NCBI RefSeq assembly: GCF_028289625.1
Contig: NZ_JANQOM010000006.1
Location: forward strand, 1-46,312
Direction: 5' to 3'
Length of the DNA: 46,312 nt
Source of the DNA: Winogradskyella sp.
Lineage (GTDB): Bacteria > Bacteroidota > Bacteroidia > Flavobacteriales > Flavobacteriaceae
Position 1 is the stretch's first letter. Every line of letters starts with the position of its first letter. Below are positions 26,876-35,289 of the stretch, piece by piece. The notes beneath the pieces are model-generated. The model was given only the letters and a program-made list of their open reading frames with translations, did not search any database and was not told the origin of the DNA. Both the position numbers and the translations under genes were made by a program.

Positions 26876-27409
26876 ATGATTACAACTATTCTTTTAACGA
26901 TCGGGATGAGCCTATTGATTAGTCTCATCATCTTGAATATTACACTTCCTGTTAAAGTACAATATGTAGAAGAAATTAATCTAAATGCGCCTGTCAATGC
27001 GGTGTACGATGCTATTAGATATCAAGAGCAATTGATGCAATGGTCCGCTTGGCCAAAAGAAACCAAATCACAATGTGCAGTAAAAAATGCAGATGGTAAG
27101 TTAGGTGCACAAACCGTATATTTAAAAAATGGAAAACAATTTGGTTACCAGGAAGTTACCGATTTAGAAGAAAACGAAAAAGTGAGTTTCTACTTAACAA
27201 GTAAAGCACCATTTGAACAAGACACCAGATTGCATTTTTATCTCAAAGAAATAGCAGATAATAATACCTATGTTATGCTTTACTTTGATAATACTTTAAA
27301 AAAACCAAGTCATATCTTTCCACATATATTTGGAATTATAAAATGGACCCATGGTATGCATTTAAAGGATTTGGCCGGACTTAAAAAATATGTGGAAAAT
27401 AGAGAATGA
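26876..27409 (+). CDS. Membrane-anchored SRPBCC (START-like) protein
   Basis: The protein has 177 aa from ATG 26876. A single N-terminal membrane helix (about 2-24) is followed by an SRPBCC domain (INLNAPVNAVYDAIRYQEQLMQWSAWPK..., ending GMHLKDLAGLKKYVE). The fold holds hydrophobic ligands in a deep cavity. Bacterial members with an N-terminal anchor are common, but few have known functions. The upstream TTG at 26852 overlaps the -7 box and was rejected. Its stop overlaps the next start (ATGA), so it is coupled to the YdeI-like gene, and both follow a Crp/Fnr regulator. Confidence 0.82.
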   Translation: MITTILLTIGMSLLISLIILNITLPVKVQYVEEINLNAPVNAVYDAIRYQEQLMQWSAWPKETKSQCAVKNADGKLGAQTVYLKNGKQFGYQEVTDLEENEKVSFYLTSKAPFEQDTRLHFYLKEIADNNTYVMLYFDNTLKKPSHIFPHIFGIIKWTHGMHLKDLAGLKKYVENRE

Positions 27410-27876
27410 CAACTTACCAAGGACAACAAACCATAAAACAACTTGAAAAACGAAAAGGTGGCTATTATTATTTAAAAATAGAAGCCTCAATAGTTGAGCA
27501 GTTTCCCCACAAAAGAAAAACCAGATTGATTTGTGAGATTAATAATGAAGTGTCTTATAGATGTGGACTTAATCACCTTGGCGATGGTAATTTTTTTATT
27601 ATTCTCGCAGGTAAATACTTGAAGGCACTCGACAAAGAGTTAGGTGACGGCGTAGATTATATCTTAAAAGTAGACCCAAATCAATTAGGTGTTGATATGC
27701 CTGAGGTACTGCAAGTTCTTTTAGACCAGGATGAAGAAGCAAAATCGATATTTAATGCTTTAACCAATGGCAAAAAAAGAAGTTTGATTTATTCAATATT
27801 GAAAATAAAGGATATTGATAAGCAGGTGAAAAAGACATTAGATTTCTTGTCTCACGAAACTCGTAAAAATTCATAA
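27406..27876 (+). CDS. YdeI/OmpD-associated family protein with DUF1905 domain
   Basis: This 156-aa cytosolic protein is of the 'bacteriocin-protection, YdeI or OmpD-associated' type. The N-terminal half (GYYYLKIEASIVEQFPHKRKTRLIC...GLNHLGDGNFFIILAGKYLKAL) fits DUF1905, and the C-terminal half (LQVLLDQDEEAKSIFNALTNGKKRSLIYSILKIKD) fits the OmdA helical domain. The biochemical role is unknown; E. coli YdeI has been linked to polymyxin and stress tolerance. It overlaps the preceding SRPBCC gene by 4 nt. The 165-bp gap downstream shows no clear terminator. Confidence 0.82.
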   Translation: MTTYQGQQTIKQLEKRKGGYYYLKIEASIVEQFPHKRKTRLICEINNEVSYRCGLNHLGDGNFFIILAGKYLKALDKELGDGVDYILKVDPNQLGVDMPEVLQVLLDQDEEAKSIFNALTNGKKRSLIYSILKIKDIDKQVKKTLDFLSHETRKNS

Positions 27877-28029
27877 CATTAAAAGTGAATAATTTCTTTT
27901 AAGCTTACAAATGAATATGGAACCTTTCAATTTATAGTGTTTTATTCTACATTCTCAAACCTGCAAATTAAATTGGTGAAACCTTATTTTAAGATGACAA
28001 TCAAAAAATGAAGCTCATTTTTTTATTAG

Positions 28030-28037
28030 TACCTTTC
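28030..28037 (+). promoter_or_regulatory. Candidate -7 box for leaderless AraC copy 4
   Basis: TACCTTTC ends 4 nt before the GTG start, the same spacing as at 12472, 22399 and 44501. Confidence 0.38.
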
Positions 28038-28041
28038 TAAA

Positions 28042-28944
28042 GTGAAAGACGCGACTCATTATTACAAAGACATTCATGCCTTACTCGAAGGTTTAAAAAC
28101 GGTTCAACCTTTAAGTGATGATTTTCACATTCATAAGTTTTCGGATACGCCAAGTACTTGGGTCAAGGAAACCAGTATTTTTAGAAGTAATACTTATTCC
28201 ATTATTCTGTTGACCAAAGGTGAAGCCAAATATAAAATCGGCTTATCTGAATATCATATTACAGATGGAAGCCTGTATTTTCAAGCACCGCAGCATTTGA
28301 GGTATTATTATCGTCTATCAGATTGGGAAGGCTATGTCATTGTTTTTATGGATAGCTTCTTCGAGAACCATCCAACTTTAAAATCGCTCGTCACGCAATT
28401 TGAAGGTTTTAAAATAAGTTCAAAAGTGGTTGTTCCAATGGAAAAAGATGCGCTATCAGAAACAACTTTGATGTTTGAACATTTGTATTCCATTAGTTAT
28501 TCCAACAGTAAAGACCGTTTCGAAAAAGCAAAATCCCTTTTAGAACTGATTATGCTTCAAAGTGTTGAGCATTATAACCAGCTTTATGATAATCAAAAGG
28601 AATCCAAACAACATCGCATAGTAAAACAATTTGAAGAGATTGTTGAAGAGCACTTATACAACATCACGCAAGAGCAGGTAGAGAAGCAACTTGCTGTTTC
28701 TGAAATTGCGGAAAAGATTAATATTAATGCCACTTATTTGGGTGAAGTCCTTAAAAAAGTAACAGGTAAATCACCAAAAGAAATCCTTTCAGATAGAATC
28801 ATTCTTGAGGCGCGCTCACTATTAACTAACACAGATATGGCAATTAATGAAATTGCTTATTTTTTGCTGTTTCAAGACGCTTCTAACTTCACCAAGTTCT
28901 TTAAGCTTAAAACTGGGTTTTCGCCATCAGAATACCGCAAATAA
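28042..28944 (+). CDS. AraC-family transcriptional regulator (array copy 4)
   Basis: The protein has 300 aa from GTG 28042. No suitable ATG is present near the start. The sensor half resembles copy 2 (IFRSNTYSIILLTKGEAKYKIG). The DNA-binding half has NATYLGEVLKKVTGKSPKE and INEIAYFLLFQDASNFTKFFK and ends SPSEYRK. The following aldo/keto reductase promoter carries 21-bp-spaced TnACCA half-sites, the probable target. Its first recognition helix (NATYLGEVLK) differs from the HPNxF type of copies 1 and 2, in line with a different half-site. Confidence 0.87.
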   Translation: MKDATHYYKDIHALLEGLKTVQPLSDDFHIHKFSDTPSTWVKETSIFRSNTYSIILLTKGEAKYKIGLSEYHITDGSLYFQAPQHLRYYYRLSDWEGYVIVFMDSFFENHPTLKSLVTQFEGFKISSKVVVPMEKDALSETTLMFEHLYSISYSNSKDRFEKAKSLLELIMLQSVEHYNQLYDNQKESKQHRIVKQFEEIVEEHLYNITQEQVEKQLAVSEIAEKININATYLGEVLKKVTGKSPKEILSDRIILEARSLLTNTDMAINEIAYFLLFQDASNFTKFFKLKTGFSPSEYRK

Positions 28945-28973
28945 ATTCTAATTTTTATAAAAAACTGGAATTT

Positions 28974-29030
28974 TTACCAGTTGTTCTGAATTCTTCACCA
29001 TAAAAAAGAAGGTCATTCGTCAGACATTTG
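28974..29030 (+). promoter_or_regulatory. AraC-type operator (TnACCA repeats) and promoter
   Basis: TTACCA (28974) and TCACCA (28995) are 21 bp apart, each preceded by a GAATT-type tract. GACATTTG (29023-29030) starts 28 bp after the second. The ATG is 25 nt downstream. Confidence 0.62.
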
Positions 29031-29055
29031 TACTGTAATTAAAACACAGTATATC

Positions 29056-29766
29056 ATGAAAACGAATAACACATTTAAACTTGGAAATTTTGAAATCAAT
29101 AGAATTGGCTTCGGTACCATGCGCGCTACAACTGGCGCTGGCATTTGGGGTGATACTTTGGATAAGACGAATGCAATTAAGGTGATTCGCACTGCCATTG
29201 AAAATGGTGTCAATTTTATTGATACAGCAGATGCTTACGGACCATATACTTCGGAATTATTGGTCCAAGAAGCAATCAGACCTTTTGGTGATACGGTGAT
29301 GCTTGCCACAAAAGGAGGAGCCGTTAAATATAGACCAGGTGCTGTCTTGTCTAATGGTCATCCATATTACTTACGCACTGCTCTTGAAGGCAGTTTAAAG
29401 CGATTAGAACGTGACACCATCGATATGTACTTCTTACATCGCGTAGATCCTAATATTCCGATTGAAGAATCCGTTGGTGCTTTGGCTCAGTTTCAAAAAG
29501 AAGGTAAAATCAAACATATTGGTGTTTCTAACGTAACCCTTGAGCTTTTAGAGCGTGCACAATCAGTAGCAAAAATCGATGCCGTTCAAAATGCCTTTAG
29601 TTTTAAGGACAGACGCTATGAAAGTGTGGTTCAAAAAACCAATAACGAAAACATAGCTTTTATAGCACATACGCCGGTAGCATTAAGGACATTAATTTTA
29701 ACCGTTATTTTAGTGCCTTTGATGGTGTATGTATTGATTCCTTTCTGGACCAAAGTATTCAAATAG
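29056..29766 (+). CDS. Aldo/keto reductase, C-terminally truncated and fused to a membrane segment
   Basis: The protein has 236 aa against about 280-330 for the family. Residues 1 to about 205 are a normal aldo/keto reductase: RIGFGTMR, catalytic Asp and Tyr in FIDTADAYG, Lys in LATKGG, His in YFLHRVD, and KIKHIGVSN. After AFIAHTPVAL the barrel stops and a hydrophobic tail follows with VILVPxMxYxLIPFWT, about 72% identical over 25 residues to the end of the two-TM module at 24320. The C-terminal part that binds the NADPH phosphate is missing, so activity is doubtful. It looks like a deletion fusion. It is behind AraC copy 4 and ends at a strong terminator. Confidence 0.8.
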   Translation: MKTNNTFKLGNFEINRIGFGTMRATTGAGIWGDTLDKTNAIKVIRTAIENGVNFIDTADAYGPYTSELLVQEAIRPFGDTVMLATKGGAVKYRPGAVLSNGHPYYLRTALEGSLKRLERDTIDMYFLHRVDPNIPIEESVGALAQFQKEGKIKHIGVSNVTLELLERAQSVAKIDAVQNAFSFKDRRYESVVQKTNNENIAFIAHTPVALRTLILTVILVPLMVYVLIPFWTKVFK

Positions 29767-29775
29767 CAATAGTTT

Positions 29776-29807
29776 AAAAACGACTTCGAAACTTTGAGGT
29801 CGTTTTT
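29776..29807. terminator. Bidirectional terminator between convergent genes
   Basis: AAAAACGACTTC (29776) pairs with GAGGTCGTTTTT (29796) with one G-U pair. A- and T-tracts on either side let it serve both the aldo/keto reductase and the opposing RidA gene. Confidence 0.75.
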
Positions 29808-30270
29808 AATTATTAATTGTAAAGGATGTTGTTAATCCAACACAAAAGTTTAAGGGTAATTTGTCCACTCCAAAAATAGAACGGGAATGTCTTCCTTTTT
29901 CTCTAAGCACATTTACAAATAGATCTGATGCGCCATTAACTACTTTTGGAGATTCGTCCCAATTTTTACCTGCTTGGAAGTAAGCATCAATATGATTTAA
30001 TCCAATTACTTTGTTAAAACCTACTTTTTTATCAATTTGCGCAAGCACATTTAATGCACATAATTCCATGGCCTTGAAGCCTTGCTCAGTTGAGATTTCA
30101 TTTCCCAATCGTCCTTGGTACAAATAGTTCTCATTGAGTATTGGAAATTGGATAGCAACATAAGCTATATTAGCACGAACGTTGACAGAAACATAATTTC
30201 CACCAGGTGAGGATACATTGGGTAGTTCTAATCCTAATTTAACGAGATTTTTCTTTGGGTCTAAGTCCAT
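29806..30270 (-). CDS. RidA (YjgF/YER057c/UK114) family protein
   Basis: This 154-aa cytosolic protein resembles the longer YjgH/L-PSP-type RidA group: LGLELPNVSSPGGNYVSVNVRANIAYVA at the start, GFKAMELCALNVLAQID in the middle, KVVNGASDLFVNVLREKGRHSR and SIFGVDKLPLNFCV at the end. RidA itself deaminates reactive enamine/imine intermediates. The Arg in the GRHSRSIFGV segment is the likely carboxylate-binding residue, though many paralogues have other roles. It is a monocistronic minus-strand gene that converges on the aldo/keto reductase. The 155-bp gap behind it shows nothing clear. Confidence 0.85.
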   Translation of the reverse strand: MDLDPKKNLVKLGLELPNVSSPGGNYVSVNVRANIAYVAIQFPILNENYLYQGRLGNEISTEQGFKAMELCALNVLAQIDKKVGFNKVIGLNHIDAYFQAGKNWDESPKVVNGASDLFVNVLREKGRHSRSIFGVDKLPLNFCVGLTTSFTINN

Positions 30271-30425
30271 TTTTCGGTTTAAAATTTATAAACTATTTGG
30301 AATTACTTAGTCTAGCTGTATTATAATATTAGCGACAACAAATCAAAATTACAATTTCAATTTTATGATGCCTAACATTTATATGTTGACTGTCTTAAAT
30401 TACTCAAAGCGAAATTTTGGTTTTG

Positions 30426-30842
30426 TTACCTAAGGGCCTTTTTCCACAATGGCCCAACCAAGATGATTAATAAGCCAATATTACTTATTGAGTTACTTAT
30501 GTTGCCCGAAAGTATACAGCCTAAACTATCAACAATAAACCAAGCGATTAAACTAGCTAGTACAGCTTTTCTAATGCGTTCGGGTGCTTTGTCGTAGAGG
30601 TCTGCCAAAAGCCAAATCAATATGGCCCATCCAAACAGGACGCCACCTAAAATTGCCGAAAGAAAAACTGTAGTTGGGGCGTCGAAGTTTTGAAGCCCAT
30701 CAAGTGGCCATTCGGAAAGGTCTAAAACCATTTCGACAGGTTTTCTCAACGATGGAATTGAGCCGAGGCAGAAGAGCAATGCATAAACCGTTACGGCAAT
30801 AGCTGAAAACTTTAGCCAATTTTTATGAGTCTGTGTTGTCAT
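30426..30842 (-). CDS. Small integral membrane protein of unknown function
   Basis: This 138-aa protein appears to have four hydrophobic helices (about 10-28, 55-82, 90-110 and 115-132), with a charged DKAPERIRK loop between the second and third. I do not recognise the family. It lies 68 bp downstream of a TetR gene on the same strand and has its own candidate -7 box, so it may be under TetR control or independent. No catalytic motif is visible. Confidence 0.65.
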   Translation of the reverse strand: MTTQTHKNWLKFSAIAVTVYALLFCLGSIPSLRKPVEMVLDLSEWPLDGLQNFDAPTTVFLSAILGGVLFGWAILIWLLADLYDKAPERIRKAVLASLIAWFIVDSLGCILSGNISNSISNIGLLIILVGPLWKKALR

Positions 30843-30864
30843 ACTCTTGATGTTTTGTTGAGTA

Positions 30865-30872
30865 CAAAGCTA
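30865..30872 (-). promoter_or_regulatory. Candidate -7 box for the membrane protein gene
   Basis: On the minus strand TAGCTTTG matches TAnnTTTG, about 22 nt before the ATG at 30842. No 21-bp AraC-type repeats precede it. Confidence 0.45.
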
Positions 30873-30910
30873 TCAATGATAAATTGAAAATTTTAGTCGG
30901 TAGCGTACAA

Positions 30911-31444
30911 CTATCCTATAAGTTGTTGGGTTGTTTTCTCTAAACTTTTGAAGTAAGTACTGAGGTGGTCGTGGTTGAGGTTGTTTTCGTTAATCCGCAT
31001 ATAAAAATCGTCCGTGGCGATGGCAAACAGTCCCTCCAATTGGCTTTCAGACAGGTTGTGATTAATATCCCTTGCCCAAAGCATGACGGCATAATTTCCA
31101 AGTATCTGGATAGATTTTTCGAGTGCCTTTTCGATTTGGCTATTTTTGCGATTAATTCTTAACTGACGATGGAACAGTAAATCGGTCTTATGCTCTACAA
31201 GTATATTTATCAAATCTGGATATATATTGAGGCAGCTCTTCTCCTTGTTCGCCACTATTTTACACTGCTCAAAATGGTACTCCAAAAGTTCATCAATAAA
31301 ACAGTCAAGGTCAGCAAAATAGTGATAAAAAGAGGATTTGCTAATCCTAACAATCTTTGCGAGTTGTTCGATTTTCAGCGTATTAAAACCTTCGATAGAA
31401 CAAAGTTCGTAACCTTTTGATATCCATATACTTTTCGTCGTCAT
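30911..31444 (-). CDS. TetR-family transcriptional regulator
   Basis: This 177-aa protein has an N-terminal HTH (GFNTLKIEQLAKIVRISKSSFYHYFADLDCFIDELL, about 17-52) of typical TetR form and a divergent all-helical ligand domain. It is transcribed divergently from an MFS transporter gene with 145 bp between them, the arrangement of many drug-inducible TetR/MFS pairs, so it probably represses the transporter. The small membrane protein gene follows on the same strand. The ligand is unknown. Confidence 0.85.
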   Translation of the reverse strand: MTTKSIWISKGYELCSIEGFNTLKIEQLAKIVRISKSSFYHYFADLDCFIDELLEYHFEQCKIVANKEKSCLNIYPDLINILVEHKTDLLFHRQLRINRKNSQIEKALEKSIQILGNYAVMLWARDINHNLSESQLEGLFAIATDDFYMRINENNLNHDHLSTYFKSLEKTTQQLIG

Positions 31445-31589
31445 TTCTCAGCTTATTTTTCTAAAAATTACCCTAACAGGTTTTATTCAGCCATTTACAG
31501 ATAAACAAGATACTGTTTCTTAAAACAACTTCTAAACCAAGAGATCATTTCTTTTAAGTATCTTTAAAGAGACAGAAAAATACTGCTTC
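31445..31589. promoter_or_regulatory. Divergent TetR/MFS control region with repeats
   Basis: ATACTGTTTCTT (31510-31521) and ATACTGCTTCTT (31580-31591) are direct repeats 70 bp apart, the second overlapping the MFS TTG start. TGTTT-CTTA-AAACA at 31514-31527 is a short inverted repeat. These are candidate TetR sites, but none is a strong palindrome. Confidence 0.35.
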
Positions 31590-32924
31590 TTGATATCATT
31601 CTTTAGATCAAATATATTTCCCATACTACTTGTCAATTTTATTGGCATACTTGGTTATAGTTTGGTCATTCCTATTCTTATTTTTATCGTTACCGATTTT
31701 GGAGGAAATGGTTTCATTTATGGGATTCTCGGGGCAACATACCCACTTTTTCAGTTTATTGGTGCGCCCATTTTGGGTCGATTATCGGATCGCATTGGAA
31801 GAAAAAAAGTATTGATTATTTCACAAATAGGCACCTTTTTGGCTTGGTCTCTATTTCTTTTGGCTTTTATGTTACCAGAAACCCAATTGTGGGAACAAAA
31901 CAATGCCGTTACAGGACAATATATTATGACCTTACCCCTGATTATCATTTTTTTAGCGCGCATTTTTGACGGCTTCACAGGCGGCAATATATCGGTAGCT
32001 AATGCTTATATGTCCGATATTTCCACAGATGAAGATCGCAATCGAAATTTTGGAAAGATGGGAGCGTCTACAAGTTTGGGCTTTGTTATTGGGCCTGCCT
32101 TTTCTGGTTTGCTAGCAGGCACCATTATGGACGAAGTACTACCATTACTATTAGCCGCTTTGATTTCGTTAATAGCCATTTTTGTTATTCAATTTAGATT
32201 GGTTGAAAGCGTCCCTTGCATTGTTGACACAAAAAAAGTATCTCTTAAAAATATGAGACGGTTTTTTCAGGTAGAACATAAGGATTGTTTTACGGAAGGG
32301 AGTGAAGAAACCCAGCTAGAATCAAGTCGAGGTTTTAAGCAAGTTGTAAAGATTAAAGGTGTCCCGGTTTTATATGCCATTTACTTCTTTACGTTTTTTG
32401 CTTTTAGTTTGTTTTATGCTGGCTTGCCTATTTATGCAAGCCGCATACTTGACTGGTCAGCAATTGATTTGGGGATTTTCTTGGCTTATTCGAGTCTAAT
32501 AATGATTGTTGTTCAAGGTCCAATTTTAAGTATGCTTTCAAAAAGAGTCTCTAGCCAATCTTTGGTAATTATCGGCGCTTTATTATTGGCTTTTAGCTTT
32601 TTTTTACTTTCCAATAAAAATCTAATGGTTCTGTATGGTGCCAATACACTTTTGTCTTTAGGAAATGGCTTAATGTGGCCTAGTTTTTTGGCGATGCTAT
32701 CAGGGTTGGGCACCAAAAAAACGCAGGGAGCTATACAAGGTTATGGGACTTCGATGGGTAGTTTTGCTAGTATGTTCGGACTGATTATAGGTGGCTTTCT
32801 TTTCGAAAAAATTGAAACGCTAGTTTTTGTGTTTGGAGCGTTCATTTTTATTCTGATTGTATTGTTGATGTTCTTAAGTCAATACAACAAAGCAGTCCCA
32901 ATAAAGACATTACAGCCGTCCTAA
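31590..32924 (+). CDS. MFS transporter (TetA/drug-proton antiporter-like)
   Basis: This 444-aa protein should have 12 membrane helices in the inner membrane. Loop 2-3 has motif A (GRLSDRIGRKK) and the N-terminal half resembles TetA-type antiporters (LLVNFIGILGYSLVIPIL, FQFIGAPILG, RIFDGFTGGNISVANAYMSDI). The start is TTG 31590; no ATG precedes the first helix, so an unusual start is needed. A long cytoplasmic loop (about 205-250) joins the two halves. Drug or metabolite export is inferred from motif A and the divergent TetR gene; the substrate is not readable. Confidence 0.88.
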   Translation: MISFFRSNIFPILLVNFIGILGYSLVIPILIFIVTDFGGNGFIYGILGATYPLFQFIGAPILGRLSDRIGRKKVLIISQIGTFLAWSLFLLAFMLPETQLWEQNNAVTGQYIMTLPLIIIFLARIFDGFTGGNISVANAYMSDISTDEDRNRNFGKMGASTSLGFVIGPAFSGLLAGTIMDEVLPLLLAALISLIAIFVIQFRLVESVPCIVDTKKVSLKNMRRFFQVEHKDCFTEGSEETQLESSRGFKQVVKIKGVPVLYAIYFFTFFAFSLFYAGLPIYASRILDWSAIDLGIFLAYSSLIMIVVQGPILSMLSKRVSSQSLVIIGALLLAFSFFLLSNKNLMVLYGANTLLSLGNGLMWPSFLAMLSGLGTKKTQGAIQGYGTSMGSFASMFGLIIGGFLFEKIETLVFVFGAFIFILIVLLMFLSQYNKAVPIKTLQPS

Positions 32925-33123
32925 CAGCACTAGTTACGACATCAATCTTTTTGTGAGGGTTTTTCTCCCATTTTAGACAAATGTATTCTAAATGATGGTA
33001 TGGTTATGAATAGATTTTCATCACCCACTTAAACTTTCAGTTTTTAATCATACTTTTAGTACATTAAAGTAGTTGATAAGACGACTAGAATATTTACTGC
33101 TGAATAAAAATTCATTTATAGTA

Positions 33124-33705
33124 ATGAGAACGAAAGATGAAAATAAACTAATGGCTATATTTGACGCTACGGTCAGTCTGACTGCAAAAGTTGGAATTGC
33201 TGGATTGAAAATGTCTTTAATAGCAAAAGAAGCAGAAATAGCAGCTGGCACCATATATCTTTATTACAAAAACAAGAAGGATCTCTTAAATGCTGTTTAT
33301 ACAAATTTGAAATCCGAAGGTATATTTTCCGTAATTGGAAAAATTGAGCATCTTCCTATTCAAGTTCAACTTTTTAGGCTATGGGAAGTTGCATTTGAAT
33401 ATCATGTCGCTAATATCAACAAGTCAGTTTTCATAGAACAGTTTGAACTCTCACCCATGATTTCATCAGAAAACAAGGTCATGGAAGAAGATAGCATGTC
33501 GTATTTGCATAAAACATTAGAAGAAGCAAAAAAAAGAGGCATAGTTAAGCCAATAGATAATCATATCATTATGTCTTTAATCCTTGGTTTTATGAAACAC
33601 TTAGCCGCTCAAGCTACCAAGGATTCATTGGATACAAGTGAAGATGTGAAGCATCTATGCTATTCTATGTGCTGGAACGCTATTCGTGAAAACAATAATG
33701 AATAA
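33124..33705 (+). CDS. TetR-family transcriptional regulator
   Basis: The protein has 193 aa from ATG 33124; an in-frame TTG at 33073 would add 17 atypical residues and was rejected. The HTH (GIAGLKMSLIAKEAEIAAGTIYLYYKNKKDLLNAVY, about 22-58) is a standard TetR DNA-binding domain. The C-terminal ligand domain resembles flavobacterial TetR proteins of unknown specificity. It stands alone after the MFS gene, with 199 bp upstream in which no clear promoter or operator was found. It may control the secreted protein or hydrolase gene downstream. Confidence 0.83.
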   Translation: MRTKDENKLMAIFDATVSLTAKVGIAGLKMSLIAKEAEIAAGTIYLYYKNKKDLLNAVYTNLKSEGIFSVIGKIEHLPIQVQLFRLWEVAFEYHVANINKSVFIEQFELSPMISSENKVMEEDSMSYLHKTLEEAKKRGIVKPIDNHIIMSLILGFMKHLAAQATKDSLDTSEDVKHLCYSMCWNAIRENNNE

Positions 33706-33837
33706 TTATTCATTTTAGATTTTTTTAAGTATATTTAACCATCTTTTGTAGATAGTTGTTTATAAATCGATTTGAAAAGAACAAATTGATATAGGCAAGT
33801 CTCTAATAATTATTCAATACTTAAAACACCATATAAA

Positions 33838-34278
33838 ATGAAGTCCCATCCAATTCTCTTCCTTTCAATTCTATTTATTTTATCAAGTTTTTCACCACAA
33901 ACTAATCTTGACAAGGATATTAAAATACTCATGTCGGCCAAGATTGTATCGAATGAAGAATCCGTTAACGTCTTGTTTTTTGCAAATGGTTCTTACAGTC
34001 TGCAAAAACTTAAAAATGGTGTAGAAACCTACTCCAAATCTTTAACGCTATCGGAATCTGAGTTAAAATCTTTGGAAAAGCTCATTGCCAAAGCAAAACC
34101 GCTTGTTCTCAAAGACAGATATACCTGTGCGGAAAAAATGGTAAACAAAACAAACGCAACACTGTATTATTTTGATAAATCCAAGAAAACAATTATTGTC
34201 AATAATGATTGTCGAAGTAATAAAAAGCTCAATAATATAAGAGCCTTTATTGAGGGTATTTTAGAGAATGATTTATAA
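33838..34278 (+). CDS. Secreted protein of unknown function
   Basis: This 146-aa protein has an N-terminal hydrophobic signal (about 5-20). The mature part, about 125 residues, is mainly beta strand followed by a helix (LTLSESELKSLEKLIAKA), with Cys pairs near CAEKM and NDCRSNK that could form a disulfide in the periplasm. I do not recognise the family. It lies 132 bp after a TetR gene and 57 bp before an alpha/beta hydrolase gene on the same strand, so cotranscription with the latter is possible. Confidence 0.55.
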   Translation: MKSHPILFLSILFILSSFSPQTNLDKDIKILMSAKIVSNEESVNVLFFANGSYSLQKLKNGVETYSKSLTLSESELKSLEKLIAKAKPLVLKDRYTCAEKMVNKTNATLYYFDKSKKTIIVNNDCRSNKKLNNIRAFIEGILENDL

Positions 34279-34335
34279 GTTTAAGAAGACAGAAAATAAG
34301 TCTTAAAACGATTACTTAAGTCAATTAATGCAGAC

Positions 34336-35151
34336 ATGAAAAAGTCATTAATTAGGATGGCATCCCTACTTTTTCCTAAAAGCGTTACTTCTTTTGCCTA
34401 CAATCAATTAACTAATCCTCAGGTTCGTAAACTACGAGACAATGAATTAGCTACCCTTAATCAAGCAGATCAATCAAACATTAAGTTTAAAAGTTTTGAT
34501 ATTCAGCTTTACACTTGGATAGGTGGCGCCAAATCAGTATTACTCATTCATGGCTGGGAAGGCCAAGCGGGAAATTTTTCAGATTTAATTGGAATATTAC
34601 TGGAGAACGGTTATACCGTGCATGCCTTTGATGGTCCTTCCCATGGATTCAGTAGTAAAGGAAAGACCAGCTTGTTTGAGTTTACCGAACTCGTTGGTAT
34701 ACTTATCAAAAAATATGAAGTTACCAATTTAATAAGTCATTCATTTGGTGGCGTAGCAACAACCTATGCCTTATATCAAAATCCTAATCTAACAATAGAT
34801 AAATATGTATTGTTAACAACGCCAGATAAATTCATCGAACGTATAGATGATGTTTGCAATATGGTAGGTATCAATGACAACATTAAACAACGTCTCATAG
34901 AGCGACTCGAAAATGAAACTGGTCAAAGCGTGCCAGATTTAAATGTGAGCGATTTTGTAAAATCGATTAATGTAAAACAGGCATTAATAATCCATGATAA
35001 AAATGATAAAGTGATACCAATAAACCGCTCATTGAATGTCCATAATAATTGGTCTCAATCTGAATTTAAAGAAATAACGGGTACGGGCCATTTTAGGATA
35101 TTAAGAACAGTATCTGTCATTAATTCAACTATTGAGTTTCTCAATAAATAA
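34336..35151 (+). CDS. Alpha/beta hydrolase (serine aminopeptidase S33/lipase-like)
   Basis: This 271-aa cytosolic hydrolase has the oxyanion motif LLIHGWEGQAGNF, a nucleophile elbow SHSFGG in which Ser replaces the first Gly of GxSxG, an acidic IIHDKNDKVIP loop and a catalytic His in GTGHFRIL near the C-terminus. The triad therefore appears complete. Length and layout fit the S33/monoglyceride-lipase-like group; the substrate is unknown. It is followed by an AraC-type promoter for the next gene, so its transcription probably ends or is insulated before 35200. Confidence 0.84.
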   Translation: MKKSLIRMASLLFPKSVTSFAYNQLTNPQVRKLRDNELATLNQADQSNIKFKSFDIQLYTWIGGAKSVLLIHGWEGQAGNFSDLIGILLENGYTVHAFDGPSHGFSSKGKTSLFEFTELVGILIKKYEVTNLISHSFGGVATTYALYQNPNLTIDKYVLLTTPDKFIERIDDVCNMVGINDNIKQRLIERLENETGQSVPDLNVSDFVKSINVKQALIIHDKNDKVIPINRSLNVHNNWSQSEFKEITGTGHFRILRTVSVINSTIEFLNK

Positions 35152-35202
35152 TCTTATCAATACAACGTTGAGTACTTCAACATATAGTACTACTTAAAGT
35201 TT

Positions 35203-35259
35203 TGGTCATTTTCTAAGTTGTTTTGGTTAAAGTTTTAGTGCTTGGTATTCAGAACTTTG
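35203..35259 (+). promoter_or_regulatory. AraC-type operator and promoter of the reductase/TauD operon
   Basis: TGGTCA (35203) and TGGTTA (35224) are 21 bp apart. GAACTTTG (35252-35259) starts 28 bp after the second. No AraC gene is adjacent, so control would come from a regulator elsewhere. Confidence 0.7.
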
Positions 35260-35289
35260 TATACGTTAAAAATCAAAACAAACAAGAAA

